A stretch of 64,000 nt of DNA, taken from positions 1 through 64,000 of the forward strand of contig CAZCBE010000006.1 in NCBI GenBank assembly GCA_964496695.1, read 5' to 3'. Below, in pieces: positions 19,445 through 27,342 of this stretch. Every line of letters begins with the position of its first letter. The stretch's first letter is position 1. Under the pieces are notes generated by a model, which did no database searches, had not been told where the DNA came from, and worked only from the letters and a program-made list of their open reading frames with translations. This stretch comes from SXTU01 sp964496695. Its GTDB lineage: Bacteria > Verrucomicrobiota > Verrucomicrobiia > Limisphaerales > SXTU01. A program made the position numbers and the translations under genes.

Positions 19445-20572
19445 TCACGCCGCCGGGACCGCCGCCGCGCGCTTGGCCATGATGGCCTCCACGATCTTCT
19501 TCGCGAGGTCGGGCTTCTCGGCCAGCGCCTTCTTGGCCGCTTCCTTGCCCTGGCCGATGAGGTCACCGGCGAACTGGAGCCACGCGCCCTTCTTCTCCAC
19601 CACGCCGTGCTCGATGCCCACGTCCAGGATGCTGCCTTCCTTGTCAATGCCGTGGTTGTAGATGATGTCGAACTCGGCCTCGGCGAAGGGCGGGGCCACC
19701 TTGTTCTTCACCACCTTCACGCGCACATGGTTGCCCGTGGCGTTGCCGGCGGCGTCCTTGAGCGTGTCCTTGCGGCGGATGTCCATGCGCACGCTGGCGT
19801 AGAATTTCAGTGCCTTGCCGCCGGGCGTCGTCTCCGGGTTGCCGAACATCACGCCGACCTTCTCGCGGAGCTGGTTGGTGAAGATGCAGGTGGTCTTGCC
19901 CTTGTTGAGGATGGCGGTGAGCTTGCGCAGCGCCTGGCTCATGAGGCGGGCCTGCATGCCCATCGTGGCCATGCCCATCTCGCCTTCAAGTTCCGCCTTG
20001 GGCACGAGCGCGGCGACGGAGTCAATCACGATGACGTCGAGCGCGTTCGAGCGGGCGAGGGTCTCGCAGATGGTGAGCGCCTCTTCGCCGGAGTCGGGCT
20101 GGGAGACGAGCAGATCGTCGAGGTTCACGCCGAGCTTCTTGGCGTAGCCGGGGTCCAGCGCGTGCTCGGCGTCAATGAAGGCCGCCAGCCCGCCGGTCTT
20201 CTGGGCATTGGCAATCACATGGAGCATCAACGTGGTCTTGCCGGAGGATTCCGGACCGAAGATCTCAATCACGCGCCCGCGCGGCACGCCGCCGACGCCG
20301 AGCGCGAGGTCCAGGGCGAGGGAATTGGTGGGGATGACCTCGATCTGGCGCAGCGCGGTTGCGACGCCCAGGCGCATGATCGCGCCCTCGCCGTAGCTCT
20401 TGGTGATGCTGGAAATCGCGCTCTCCAGGTCGCGCTGCTTGGTGGCGGAGACGGCTTTCGCGGCTTCCACGGCCTTCGTGTCGGCCTTGGCTTCCGCTTT
20501 CGTTTCAGCCTTCGTTTCGGCTTTGGCTTCGGACTTGGCTTCGGGGGTTTTGGCTTCGGGTTTCGGGGGCAT
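19445..20572 (-). CDS. recA: recombinase RecA
   Basis: A 375-residue RecA, the DNA strand-exchange and SOS-inducing ATPase. The core runs from ATKQRDLESAISSITKSYG and holds Walker A GPESSGKTT, the Walker B VIVIDSVAALVPKAELEGE and the L2 region TNQLREKVGVMFGNPETTPGG. It keeps the family C-terminus but lacks the strongly acidic tail seen in E. coli RecA; it ends KRAAAVPAA. Before the core lies an unusual ~43-residue Lys/Ala/Glu extension built from repeated (E/D)AKA units. Start ATG 20572 gives MPPKPEAKTPEAK; no later ATG precedes the core. Confidence 0.97.
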   Translation of the reverse strand: MPPKPEAKTPEAKSEAKAETKAETKAEAKADTKAVEAAKAVSATKQRDLESAISSITKSYGEGAIMRLGVATALRQIEVIPTNSLALDLALGVGGVPRGRVIEIFGPESSGKTTLMLHVIANAQKTGGLAAFIDAEHALDPGYAKKLGVNLDDLLVSQPDSGEEALTICETLARSNALDVIVIDSVAALVPKAELEGEMGMATMGMQARLMSQALRKLTAILNKGKTTCIFTNQLREKVGVMFGNPETTPGGKALKFYASVRMDIRRKDTLKDAAGNATGNHVRVKVVKNKVAPPFAEAEFDIIYNHGIDKEGSILDVGIEHGVVEKKGAWLQFAGDLIGQGKEAAKKALAEKPDLAKKIVEAIMAKRAAAVPAA

Positions 20573-20720
20573 AGGTGGCGGTAAACTGAGCGTTAAAATG
20601 GGTCGTTCCAGTGGCGGAGTTTTTAGAGGGGGGCACCGGGTTCGTCAATGGCGGTGTCGGAAATCTGAAGCGACGCCAGACAGCACGGTCCGGCGCACCG
20701 TTATGGCGTGCGGTGACAAG

Positions 20721-21791
20721 TCACCGCACTCCATAGCCATCGCCGGCGATTTGGGCGGCGCTGTTCGGTGCCACGCCGAGGGCGAGCGTGAGCTGCTCCG
20801 CATTCACCAATGCCTCGGCGGCAAAACCCAGGTCGCGCAGCGTCGCGGCGAAATCCGCGGCGAAGCCATGCGTGGTGAAGACCCGGCGGGGCTGCACCTG
20901 GCGGACGAACTCGATGAGTTCATGGAAGTCCGCGTGATCGCTCAAAGGAAACGCCGCATCCACGCCAGAGCGATACTTGCAACTGCTCTCCATCGCCCAG
21001 CCGGTGGCCACGGCGAGCCGGCATGGCCCGAGCGCGGCGCGTTGCGGCGACTGCGCAAAGGTCGGCGGGCAGATGAGCACCCTTCCGGGCTCGGCCGCAT
21101 CGAGCGCCGTGTAAGCCCCGAGCCGCACGCCGCACTGCTCATAGATGCGCGCCAGCGGCAGCACGGCTTCATGCACCGCAACCGGCAGGCCGCTGTCGGC
21201 CAGCAGGCACATGAGTTCCTGCGCCTTGCCGAGGGTCCAGCCCAGCAGCACGGGCGTTTCGCCGGCCGCCAGCGCCGCGCGGCAGAACCGCAGCACGTCT
21301 TCCGCGATGGCAGGCGTCGGTGGGAAGACATATTCCGGGCGGCCGAAGGTCGTTTCCATCACGAGCGAGTCGCAGCCCCGGGCCGCCGCAAACTCGCACG
21401 GTTCACAGGCCGGACTGGGACGCAGCCGGAAGTCCCCCGTGTAGAGCAGCGTGCCGCCGCGCCACTCGACGAGCGCCATCGCGCTGCCCAAGATATGCCC
21501 GGCCGGCAGCAGCGTGAGCGCGAAGCCGCCCTGCGGCCCGGAAAACTCCACCCGCTCATGGAAGCGGAGCACCCGCTCCTCCCGCTGGCCGCGGAGCCGT
21601 TGCCGCAACAGGCGGGCCGTCGGCTCCGTGAGAATCACGCGCTTGTGCCGCGCGATGTGGTCCGAGTGCGCGTGGGTGACTACGGCCCACTCGTCCGCGC
21701 GCCGCGAGTCGTGGGCGTCGAGCCACAGCGACAGCTCGGGGAAATGCACGGCGCCCTTCTCAAAGTGGAAAGGTCGCGCGGGCGAAGACAT
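20721..21791 (-). CDS. MBL-fold exonuclease of the ligase-associated type
   Basis: A 356-residue metallo-beta-lactamase/beta-CASP protein. The metal motif THAHSDH (about 39-45), the later D (TGDFRLRPS), and the C-terminal LSDHADF and TTHGF segments fit the family known as ligase-associated DNA exonuclease. In relatives it is encoded beside a DNA ligase and Lhr-type helicase; none is seen here. Likely reaction is 3'-end trimming of nucleic acid in repair. Start ATG 21791. Confidence 0.8.
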   Translation of the reverse strand: MSSPARPFHFEKGAVHFPELSLWLDAHDSRRADEWAVVTHAHSDHIARHKRVILTEPTARLLRQRLRGQREERVLRFHERVEFSGPQGGFALTLLPAGHILGSAMALVEWRGGTLLYTGDFRLRPSPACEPCEFAAARGCDSLVMETTFGRPEYVFPPTPAIAEDVLRFCRAALAAGETPVLLGWTLGKAQELMCLLADSGLPVAVHEAVLPLARIYEQCGVRLGAYTALDAAEPGRVLICPPTFAQSPQRAALGPCRLAVATGWAMESSCKYRSGVDAAFPLSDHADFHELIEFVRQVQPRRVFTTHGFAADFAATLRDLGFAAEALVNAEQLTLALGVAPNSAAQIAGDGYGVR

Positions 21792-21864
21792 CGGCGGCGA
21801 TGCTCGCCTGCGGAGCGGGAAGGTTCAATCGAACTTCCAATCCCAGACTGACGGAGCAGGAAGT

Positions 21865-22050
21865 TTGACGCGAATTGCGCCAATCAACACGAATTCTGGG
21901 CCGGCTTAACCAGGGCGATGCCCCATTGGCCGCCGCCTGGGACACTCAAACGTGAGCGCCATTGGGAGGGGCAGCTCTCCGCGTTGATATGAAGGGCACC
22001 TGCCACCTCGTTCCGGCTCAATTCGCGTTAATTGGCGAAATTCGCGTCAA
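21865..22050. repeat. 31-bp inverted repeat between divergent and neighbouring genes
   Basis: The left arm 21865-21895 (TTGACGCGAATTGCGCCAAT onward) and the right arm 22020-22050 match in 28 of 31 positions, with a 124-nt interior that contains GGCGATGCCCCATTGGCC. It occupies most of the spacer between the MBL-fold gene and the LysR gene. Words such as GCGAATT and CACGAATT link it to the CATTCGTG family. Confidence 0.75.
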
Positions 22051-22087
22051 AATCTTCGCCTCAGTTCGGGCCTGGGGTGGCGCTCCA

Positions 22088-23029
22088 CTACGCCGCCTGC
22101 GCGTCCGGCTTGCTCAGCCCGCCGCCGACGAGCTGCGCGCCTTCGCGGCGGCAGAGCGAGACGAATTGCTCCTCCGCCAGGTTGAGCCGTCGGCCGCGGC
22201 GATGCAGCACACCCCAGTTGCGGACCAGCTTGCGGCGGCCCAGCGGCAGCGCCGTCAGCCGCCCGGCGGCGATTTCATCACGGGCCACCCACGGCGCGAG
22301 GATGCTCACGCCGAGACCGCGCGCGACCATTTCACAGATGGCGCTCATGCTGCCGACCTCCATCATGGTGAGCAGCGTCATCTCCTCGTGGCGGAAATAG
22401 CCTTCCACCACGCGCGAGGTGTAGCTCGAACGGCTGTAGAGTATATAGGGCTGGGTGGGAATCTCCTCGCGCACCACCTGGCGGCCGGTGGCCCACGGGT
22501 GCCGCGCGCTGACGAGGAACATCAGCTCATCACTGAAGAGCGGGACGAACTCGACGCCCGCCTCCGGGCCCGGTTCGAGGCTCAGCACGAGATCCGCGTG
22601 ACCGTTGTGGAGCAGTTCGATGGCCTCGCTCACGTCCGCCGAGGATACGGTGACCTGGCATTGCGGGAATTGCTCCTTGTGCTGCGTGAGCACGGTGGGG
22701 AGCAGTGCTTCGCACGCCGCCTCGCTGGTCGCCAGGCGCAAATGCGACCGGCCCCATTTGCCGAGGCGTTCCAGGGCCGTCCGGGCCTGGGTCATTTCTT
22801 CAAGGATGCCTTTGGCGTGATGGAGGAGCTGTTCTCCGGCGGGCGTGAGGGCCACGGATTTGCCCACCCTGTCAAAAAGGCGACAGCCCACATCCTCTTC
22901 CAGCGCCTTGATGGCATGGCTGATGGCGGACTGGGTGAGGAACAATTCCTTGCCCGTTCGTGTGAAACTGCCCGTGTTTGCCAGAGTCACGAAGGCTCTA
23001 AGCTGTCGGCTGTCTAGGGGTTCGCTCAT
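22088..23029 (-). CDS. LysR-family transcription regulator of the nitrate locus
   Basis: A 313-residue LysR-type regulator. The N-terminal winged-helix (MSEPLDSRQLRAFVTLANTG) includes the helix-turn-helix FTRTGKELFLTQSAISHAIK, and the substrate-binding domain follows (residues about 90-300). The frame continues upstream to 23071 without conserved sequence, so I used the ATG at 23029. It is divergently transcribed from nrtA across a 130-bp gap, the classic LysR layout, and relatives (CysB/NtcB/NasR-like) sense nitrogen or sulfur status. It most likely controls the nrt-nas operon in response to nitrate, nitrite or a nitrogen signal. Confidence 0.88.
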   Translation of the reverse strand: MSEPLDSRQLRAFVTLANTGSFTRTGKELFLTQSAISHAIKALEEDVGCRLFDRVGKSVALTPAGEQLLHHAKGILEEMTQARTALERLGKWGRSHLRLATSEAACEALLPTVLTQHKEQFPQCQVTVSSADVSEAIELLHNGHADLVLSLEPGPEAGVEFVPLFSDELMFLVSARHPWATGRQVVREEIPTQPYILYSRSSYTSRVVEGYFRHEEMTLLTMMEVGSMSAICEMVARGLGVSILAPWVARDEIAAGRLTALPLGRRKLVRNWGVLHRRGRRLNLAEEQFVSLCRREGAQLVGGGLSKPDAQAA

Positions 23030-23082
23030 GTAAGAATTTGTTTCATCCGCTGCCGTATTATCTCTCAGCAACCCTCGGGCCA

Positions 23083-23100
23083 GCCAAAGTGCCGGTTGGC
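23083..23100. promoter_or_regulatory. candidate LysR operator
   Basis: GCCAA (23083-23087) and TTGGC (23096-23100) form an inverted repeat with an 8-nt gap in the 130-bp gap between the divergent LysR and nrtA genes. Spacing fits the T-N11-A-like half-site architecture of LysR sites. No well-placed sigma70 boxes could be assigned with confidence. Confidence 0.45.
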
Positions 23101-23159
23101 ATTGCAGCCGCTAAGGCGGACTGCGAGTGAACCACACTCGACCGGAAATACTGCTGAAC

Positions 23160-24449
23160 ATGAACAAGACCAATCAACCACTCCTCGCTCCCTCCTCCTC
23201 CCGTCGCCGCTTCCTCACCCGCGTCGGCCAGACCCTCGGCACCGGCGCGCTGCTGGGCGGCCTGCCGCGCGGCTGGGTCGGCAGCGTATATGCGAGTGAT
23301 GCGCCCGAGACCAGCCAGCTCCGCTGCGGCATGATTGCGCTGACGGACTGCTCACCGTTCGTCATCGGCGCGGAGAAAGGCTTCTTCAAGAAATACGGCG
23401 TGGATGTGACCGTGGCCAAGGGCGCGAACTGGGCGGCCATCCGCGACTCGCTCTCCTCCGGCGACAACCAGCTCACGCATATGCTCGTGGGCATGCCCAT
23501 CGCCAGCACGATGGGCCTGCTCGGCTCGCCGAAGAAGCCGATGATTATTCCGTGGCTCGTGAATCGCAACGGCCAGGCCATCACGCTCAAGGCCGAACTC
23601 AAGGGCAAGGTCGGTGCGGACCCGAAGGCGCTGAAGCCGTTCGTCGAGAAGGCCAAGAAGCTCGGCGAGCCGATGGCCTTCGCCATGACTTTCCCGCCCG
23701 GCACGCACGCCATGTGGATGCGTTACTACCTCGCTGCCGGCGGCATCCACCCGGACAAGGACGTCTCCCTCATCACCGTGCCGCCGCCGCAGATGGTGGC
23801 GAACATGAAGATCGGCAAGATGGACGGCTTTTGCGTCGGCGAGCCGTGGAATGCCCGCGCCATCGCGGACAAGATCGGCTACACGAGCGTCACCACGCAG
23901 GACATGTGGAAAGACCATGTCGAGAAGGTCTGCGCCTTCACGCTGGAGTTCGCCGAGAAGAATCCCAAGACGGTCAAGGCCGTGCTCAAGGGCCTGCACG
24001 AGGCCAGCGTGTGGCTGGATGACATGAAGAACCGCCCGGAGCAGTGCGACATTGTCAGCAAACCCAACTACATCAACTGCGACAAGGACATCATCCTGGG
24101 CCGCCTGTTGGGCAAGCACGACTACGGCGATGGACGTCCCCCGATCACGGACGAGTTTCCCATGCACTTCAGCAAGCGGAACTGCAACTACCCGCAGCCC
24201 AAGTATGCCAAGTGGTGGCTCACGCAGTTCCGCCGCTGGGGCATGGTCACGGGCAAGCCGGACTATGACGGCGTCGCCAAGCAGGTCATGCGCGGCGACA
24301 TCTACACCGAGGCCATGAAGGAGATCGGCGTCACGGACCGGGCGCAGGACGACTCCGGCTGGGAGATGTTTGACGGCTTCAAGTTCGACCCGAAGGGCGA
24401 CTTGGAGGCTTACGCCAAGGCCTTCCCCGTGAACGCTGTGAAAGGCTGA
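23160..24449 (+). CDS. nrtA: nitrate ABC transporter substrate-binding protein (NrtA-like), Tat-exported
   Basis: A 429-residue periplasmic binding protein. The N-terminus has a twin-arginine signal (SSSRRRFLTR followed by a hydrophobic stretch to about residue 38), so it is exported by Tat. The body is the NrtA/TauA-like type, with RCGMIALTDCSPFVIGAEKG at the start of the mature domain, then PPPQMVANMKIGKMDGFCVGEPWNARAI, which carries the nitrate-binding loop typical of NrtA. It delivers nitrate (and perhaps nitrite or cyanate) to the permease. I used the ATG at 23160; a GTG at 23127 is in frame. It heads the operon. Confidence 0.92.
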   Translation: MNKTNQPLLAPSSSRRRFLTRVGQTLGTGALLGGLPRGWVGSVYASDAPETSQLRCGMIALTDCSPFVIGAEKGFFKKYGVDVTVAKGANWAAIRDSLSSGDNQLTHMLVGMPIASTMGLLGSPKKPMIIPWLVNRNGQAITLKAELKGKVGADPKALKPFVEKAKKLGEPMAFAMTFPPGTHAMWMRYYLAAGGIHPDKDVSLITVPPPQMVANMKIGKMDGFCVGEPWNARAIADKIGYTSVTTQDMWKDHVEKVCAFTLEFAEKNPKTVKAVLKGLHEASVWLDDMKNRPEQCDIVSKPNYINCDKDIILGRLLGKHDYGDGRPPITDEFPMHFSKRNCNYPQPKYAKWWLTQFRRWGMVTGKPDYDGVAKQVMRGDIYTEAMKEIGVTDRAQDDSGWEMFDGFKFDPKGDLEAYAKAFPVNAVKG

Positions 24450-24459
24450 CCAACCACAT

Positions 24460-24487
24460 GCCGTGGGCTGCGTGCGCAGCCCACGGC
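24460..24487 (+). promoter_or_regulatory. stable hairpin between nrtA and the nrtS genes
   Basis: GCCGTGGGCTGCG (24460-24472) and its exact reverse complement (24475-24487) form a 13-bp GC-rich stem with a 2-nt loop, with no T-tract. A hairpin just after the binding-protein gene often protects that mRNA end, keeping the binding protein in excess over the membrane parts. It may be an attenuator or a repeat instead. Confidence 0.55.
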
Positions 24488-24512
24488 GCACCAACCTCAA
24501 TGCTCATCCGCC

Positions 24513-24776
24513 ATGCGCCACTCCCTCTGGATGCAAGCCCTGCGTCAGGCTTCGGTCTGGCGGCGGGCCGCCTTGGTGGGCCTGCCCATCGGTGTGCTGC
24601 AGGCCGTCATCAACCAGGGCGATGTGTGGTTCCGGCACGAGCAGACGCTGGGCACGGTCGTCAAGACCCTCATCTCGCCGCTGGTGACCTTCTCCGTGGC
24701 GCTTATCTCGGCCGCCGGGGTGTGGGTGGAGCAGCAGCGGCGCTCGCCCACGGAGACGAACCCCTCGGAATCATGA
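24513..24776 (+). CDS. nrtS1: NrtS-like small nitrate/nitrite transporter, first copy
   Basis: An 87-residue membrane protein with about two transmembrane segments (around 22-38 and 52-72), starting MRHSLWMQALRQASVWRRAA. It shares (VGLPIGVLQAVINQGD) with the following gene and matches the NrtS type: small membrane proteins that act in pairs as a nitrate/nitrite transporter in Synechococcus PCC 7002. Its stop overlaps the next gene's start by ATGA. It sits within a full ABC nitrate system, which is unusual. Substrate is inferred from the operon. Confidence 0.7.
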   Translation: MRHSLWMQALRQASVWRRAALVGLPIGVLQAVINQGDVWFRHEQTLGTVVKTLISPLVTFSVALISAAGVWVEQQRRSPTETNPSES

Positions 24777-25033
24777 ACCCCGTCACCAGCCGCCGCGCCC
24801 TGTGGGGACAGGCCTTTCGCCAGCGGTCGGTCTGGATGCGCGCGCTGCGGCTGGGCCTGTCCGTGGGCTTCCTGCAGGCGGTGGTCAACCAGGGCGACCA
24901 TTGGATCAACGGCCCGATGGACGGGACAGTGCTCCTCAAGAGCATCGTCTCGCCGCTGATCGGATTCACGCTCGTGCTCGTGTCCGCCGCCGAAACCTGG
25001 GTGCAACGCAGTGAAGAACAGCCAACCGCATAA
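24773..25033 (+). CDS. nrtS2: NrtS-like small nitrate/nitrite transporter, second copy
   Basis: An 86-residue paralogue of the preceding gene (FLQAVVNQGDHWINGPM versus the VLQAVINQGD-containing segment there), again with about two membrane segments (around 23-37 and 53-72). The pair overlaps by ATGA at 24773-24776, so translation is coupled, as expected for a heteromeric transporter where both parts are needed. ATG 24773 starts MNPVTSRRALWGQ. The permease gene starts 27 nt after the stop. Confidence 0.7.
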   Translation: MNPVTSRRALWGQAFRQRSVWMRALRLGLSVGFLQAVVNQGDHWINGPMDGTVLLKSIVSPLIGFTLVLVSAAETWVQRSEEQPTA

Positions 25034-25060
25034 CCATTTACCCTCCTCGGAACTACCCTC

Positions 25061-25846
25061 ATGAAAGCATTCAAATTCGACTGGCTCATCCTCCCGCTCA
25101 TCGGCGTCGCCGTGGTGCTGCTCCTGTGGCAGATCTCCAGCAAGACGTGGGCAAAGGAGCTGCCCTCGCCCTCGAAGACCTGGGAATCCAGCAAGGACTA
25201 CGTGCTGAAGCCGTTCGAGAAGCGTGGCGAGATGGACCAGGGCATCCTGCGCTTCACCTGGTATTCGCTGATCCTCGTGGCCAAGGGCTACGCCATTGCG
25301 CTCATCGTCGGCACGCCGATTGGCTTCTGCCTCGGCCTGTCGAAGGCGTTCACCAAGACCTTTGATCCGATCATCCAGGTGTTGCGCCCGGTCTCGCCGC
25401 TCGCCTGGCTCCCGCTGGGGCTGGTGTTGTTCCTCGGCGCGGGCAAGCAGGCCAGCGAACTGGGCGCGCTCTTCACCATCGCGATCTGCGCAATGTGGCC
25501 CACGGTGCTGAATACAGCGGTGGGCGTGCGCGCCGTGCCGCAGGATTACCTGAACGTGGCCAAGGTGCTGAAACTCTCGCGCTGGAAGACCCTCACCAAG
25601 GTGCTCATCCCCGCGACGCTGCCCTATATGTTCACCGGTTTCCGCCTCAGCCTCGGCATTGCGTGGCTGGTGATCGTGGCCGCTGAGATGCTCACGGGCC
25701 GGCCCGGCGTGGGCGGCTTCCTCTGGCAGGAATACAACGCGCTGCTCTACGAGCACATCATCCTCTGCATCATCACGATTGGCGTCGTGGGCTTTATCCT
25801 CGACCGCCTGATGAGCCTCGTGGAGTCGCGCTTCAAGACGGCTTGA
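25061..25846 (+). CDS. nrtB: nitrate ABC transporter permease (NrtB-like)
   Basis: A 261-residue integral-membrane permease with about six membrane segments: the first at about 6-23, then a periplasmic loop, and a core of five. It carries the EAA-like loop GVRAVPQDYLNVAKVLKLSRWKTLTKVLIPATLP that docks to the ATPase. The family is BPD_transp_1, subclass NrtB/SsuC/TauC. It moves nitrate delivered by NrtA into the cell and pairs with NrtC/NrtD. Start ATG 25061. Confidence 0.92.
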   Translation: MKAFKFDWLILPLIGVAVVLLLWQISSKTWAKELPSPSKTWESSKDYVLKPFEKRGEMDQGILRFTWYSLILVAKGYAIALIVGTPIGFCLGLSKAFTKTFDPIIQVLRPVSPLAWLPLGLVLFLGAGKQASELGALFTIAICAMWPTVLNTAVGVRAVPQDYLNVAKVLKLSRWKTLTKVLIPATLPYMFTGFRLSLGIAWLVIVAAEMLTGRPGVGGFLWQEYNALLYEHIILCIITIGVVGFILDRLMSLVESRFKTA

Positions 25847-25851
25847 ATCCC

Positions 25852-26244
25852 ATGAAGAAAGACCAAGCCACCCCTCGCGCCCCGAAAGCCTCGCGCCCGT
25901 CGGCGAAGAAGTCCGCCACCGCGCTGAGCCAGGTCGTGCGGGTGTTGAAGAAGCCCGCGGTTCCCAAGGCGTCAGATGGAGCTTCCCCCGCCTCGGTCGC
26001 CCTCAAGCTGCGCGCCCCCGCCGCCAAGGAAGTCTTCGTGGCCGGTTCGTTCAACGGCTGGCAGGTCGGCGCCACGCCGTTGCGCCCGGCGCAGGGCGGC
26101 GAGTGGCAGGGCGAGCTGACCCTTACGCCGGGACGCTACGAATACCTGTTTGTCGTGGATGGCACCTGGCTGCCGGACCCGTGCGCAAACGAAGCCGCGC
26201 CCAACCCCTTTGGCGGATGGAACTCGGTCTTGTCAGTCAGTTGA
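25852..26244 (+). CDS. small CBM48/AMPK-type glycogen-binding-like protein
   Basis: A 130-residue protein. A Lys/Ala/Pro-rich N-terminus (about 1-45) leads to a ~75-residue E-set domain with the CBM48/AMPK-beta signature: VFVAGSFNGWQVGATPLRP, then GEWQGELTLTPGRYEYLFVVDGTWLPDP, which fold as an immunoglobulin-like carbohydrate-binding sheet. The Trp residues that contact glucan are present. There is no enzyme domain. Its position between the permease and ATPase genes of a nitrate transporter is unexpected. I chose ATG 25852; a TTG three codons earlier is in frame. Confidence 0.75.
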   Translation: MKKDQATPRAPKASRPSAKKSATALSQVVRVLKKPAVPKASDGASPASVALKLRAPAAKEVFVAGSFNGWQVGATPLRPAQGGEWQGELTLTPGRYEYLFVVDGTWLPDPCANEAAPNPFGGWNSVLSVS

Positions 26245-26273
26245 GCCGCCATTTGAACCATGAATTCGGAACC

Positions 26274-26393
26274 GCTTCACGCAAAGGCACAGAGTGAGCA
26301 TAGGAGGGACGGGATTTCTTCCCGCATACCGGACACCCATCCCACCGTCCGATTCCCACATCACCCGCGCGCTACGAGGCCTTTGCGTGAAGC
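26274..26393. repeat. perfect 15-bp inverted repeat in the gap before nrtC
   Basis: GCTTCACGCAAAGGC (26274-26288) and its exact reverse complement (26379-26393) enclose about 90 nt between the CBM48-like gene and the ATPase gene. This 161-nt gap is much longer than others in the operon. Outer ends look like a small palindromic element rather than a terminator. Confidence 0.65.
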
Positions 26394-26405
26394 CCCTTTC
26401 AGCCC

Positions 26406-27320
26406 ATGCCCTATCTTGAACTAAAATCAGTGGCCAAAGGCTTCGGCGCGAACGGCGCGCGGGCCGAGGTGCTGCACGACATCAACCTCACCGTGGAGAA
26501 GGGTGAGTTCGTCGCCATCGTCGGCTACTCCGGCGCGGGCAAGACCACGCTCATTTCGCTCATCGCCGGCCTGCAGCGCCCCGACACTGGCACGGTGATG
26601 CTCAATGATCTGGAGATCACCTCGCCCGGGCCGGACCGCGGCATCGTCTTCCAGAACTACTCGCTGCTCCCGTGGCTGACGGTCTATGAGAACATCCTGC
26701 TCGCCGTGGAGCAGGTCTTCCCCAACTACTCGCCCGACGCGAAACGCCAGCACACCGAGAAGTTCATCGCCATGGTGAACCTCACCCCGGCGCGCGAGAA
26801 GCGGCCCAGCGAGCTGTCCGGCGGCATGCGCCAGCGCGTGAGCGTGGCCCGTGCGCTGGCCATGGACCCGCAGATTCTCCTGCTCGACGAGCCGCTTTCC
26901 GCCCTCGACGCCCTGACCCGTGCGACCTTGCAGGACGAGATCTCCCGCATCTGGGGCGAGAGCCGCAAGACGGTCGTGCTCATCACCAACGACGTGGACG
27001 AGGGCATCTATCTTGCCGACCGCATCATCCCGCTCAGCGCGGGGCCGCGGGCCACCCTCGGGCCCTCCTTCACCGTGGACATTCCGCGTCCGCGCGACCG
27101 CAAGGAGCTGAACCACGTTCCCCGCTTCAAGCAGCTCCGCCGGGAAGTCATGGACTGGCTCATCGCCTCCGGCGGCAAGAAAAAATCGGTCACGCTCACC
27201 AAGAACTTGGTGCTGCCCGACATCATGCCCGAAGACCTGAGCGTGCCGCGGCCGCTCGGCGGACGCACCAAGCCCATCCGCCGGAGCGAGATCAAGGCCG
27301 AGGTCGTGGAAATCAACTGA
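26406..27320 (+). CDS. nrtC: nitrate ABC transporter ATPase (NrtC-like, no binding-protein domain)
   Basis: A 304-residue ABC ATPase. Walker A GYSGAGKTT, Q-loop FQNYSLLPW, signature LSGGMRQRV, Walker B ILLLDEPLSALDA. The H-loop reads VVLITNDVDEG, with Asn where the catalytic switch His is normally found. Cyanobacterial NrtC carries a C-terminal NrtA-like sensor domain; this protein lacks one, ending after a short ~45-residue tail. It pairs with the next gene to form the heteromeric ATPase of the nitrate importer. Start ATG 26406. Confidence 0.88.
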   Translation: MPYLELKSVAKGFGANGARAEVLHDINLTVEKGEFVAIVGYSGAGKTTLISLIAGLQRPDTGTVMLNDLEITSPGPDRGIVFQNYSLLPWLTVYENILLAVEQVFPNYSPDAKRQHTEKFIAMVNLTPAREKRPSELSGGMRQRVSVARALAMDPQILLLDEPLSALDALTRATLQDEISRIWGESRKTVVLITNDVDEGIYLADRIIPLSAGPRATLGPSFTVDIPRPRDRKELNHVPRFKQLRREVMDWLIASGGKKKSVTLTKNLVLPDIMPEDLSVPRPLGGRTKPIRRSEIKAEVVEIN

Positions 27321-27342
27321 CTTATCCAACCACCCAATACCC

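Noticed and set aside
20573..20720. Possible LexA/SOS box upstream of recA.
   Set aside because: No clear SOS-type palindrome could be recognised, and the phylum's consensus is not known to me.
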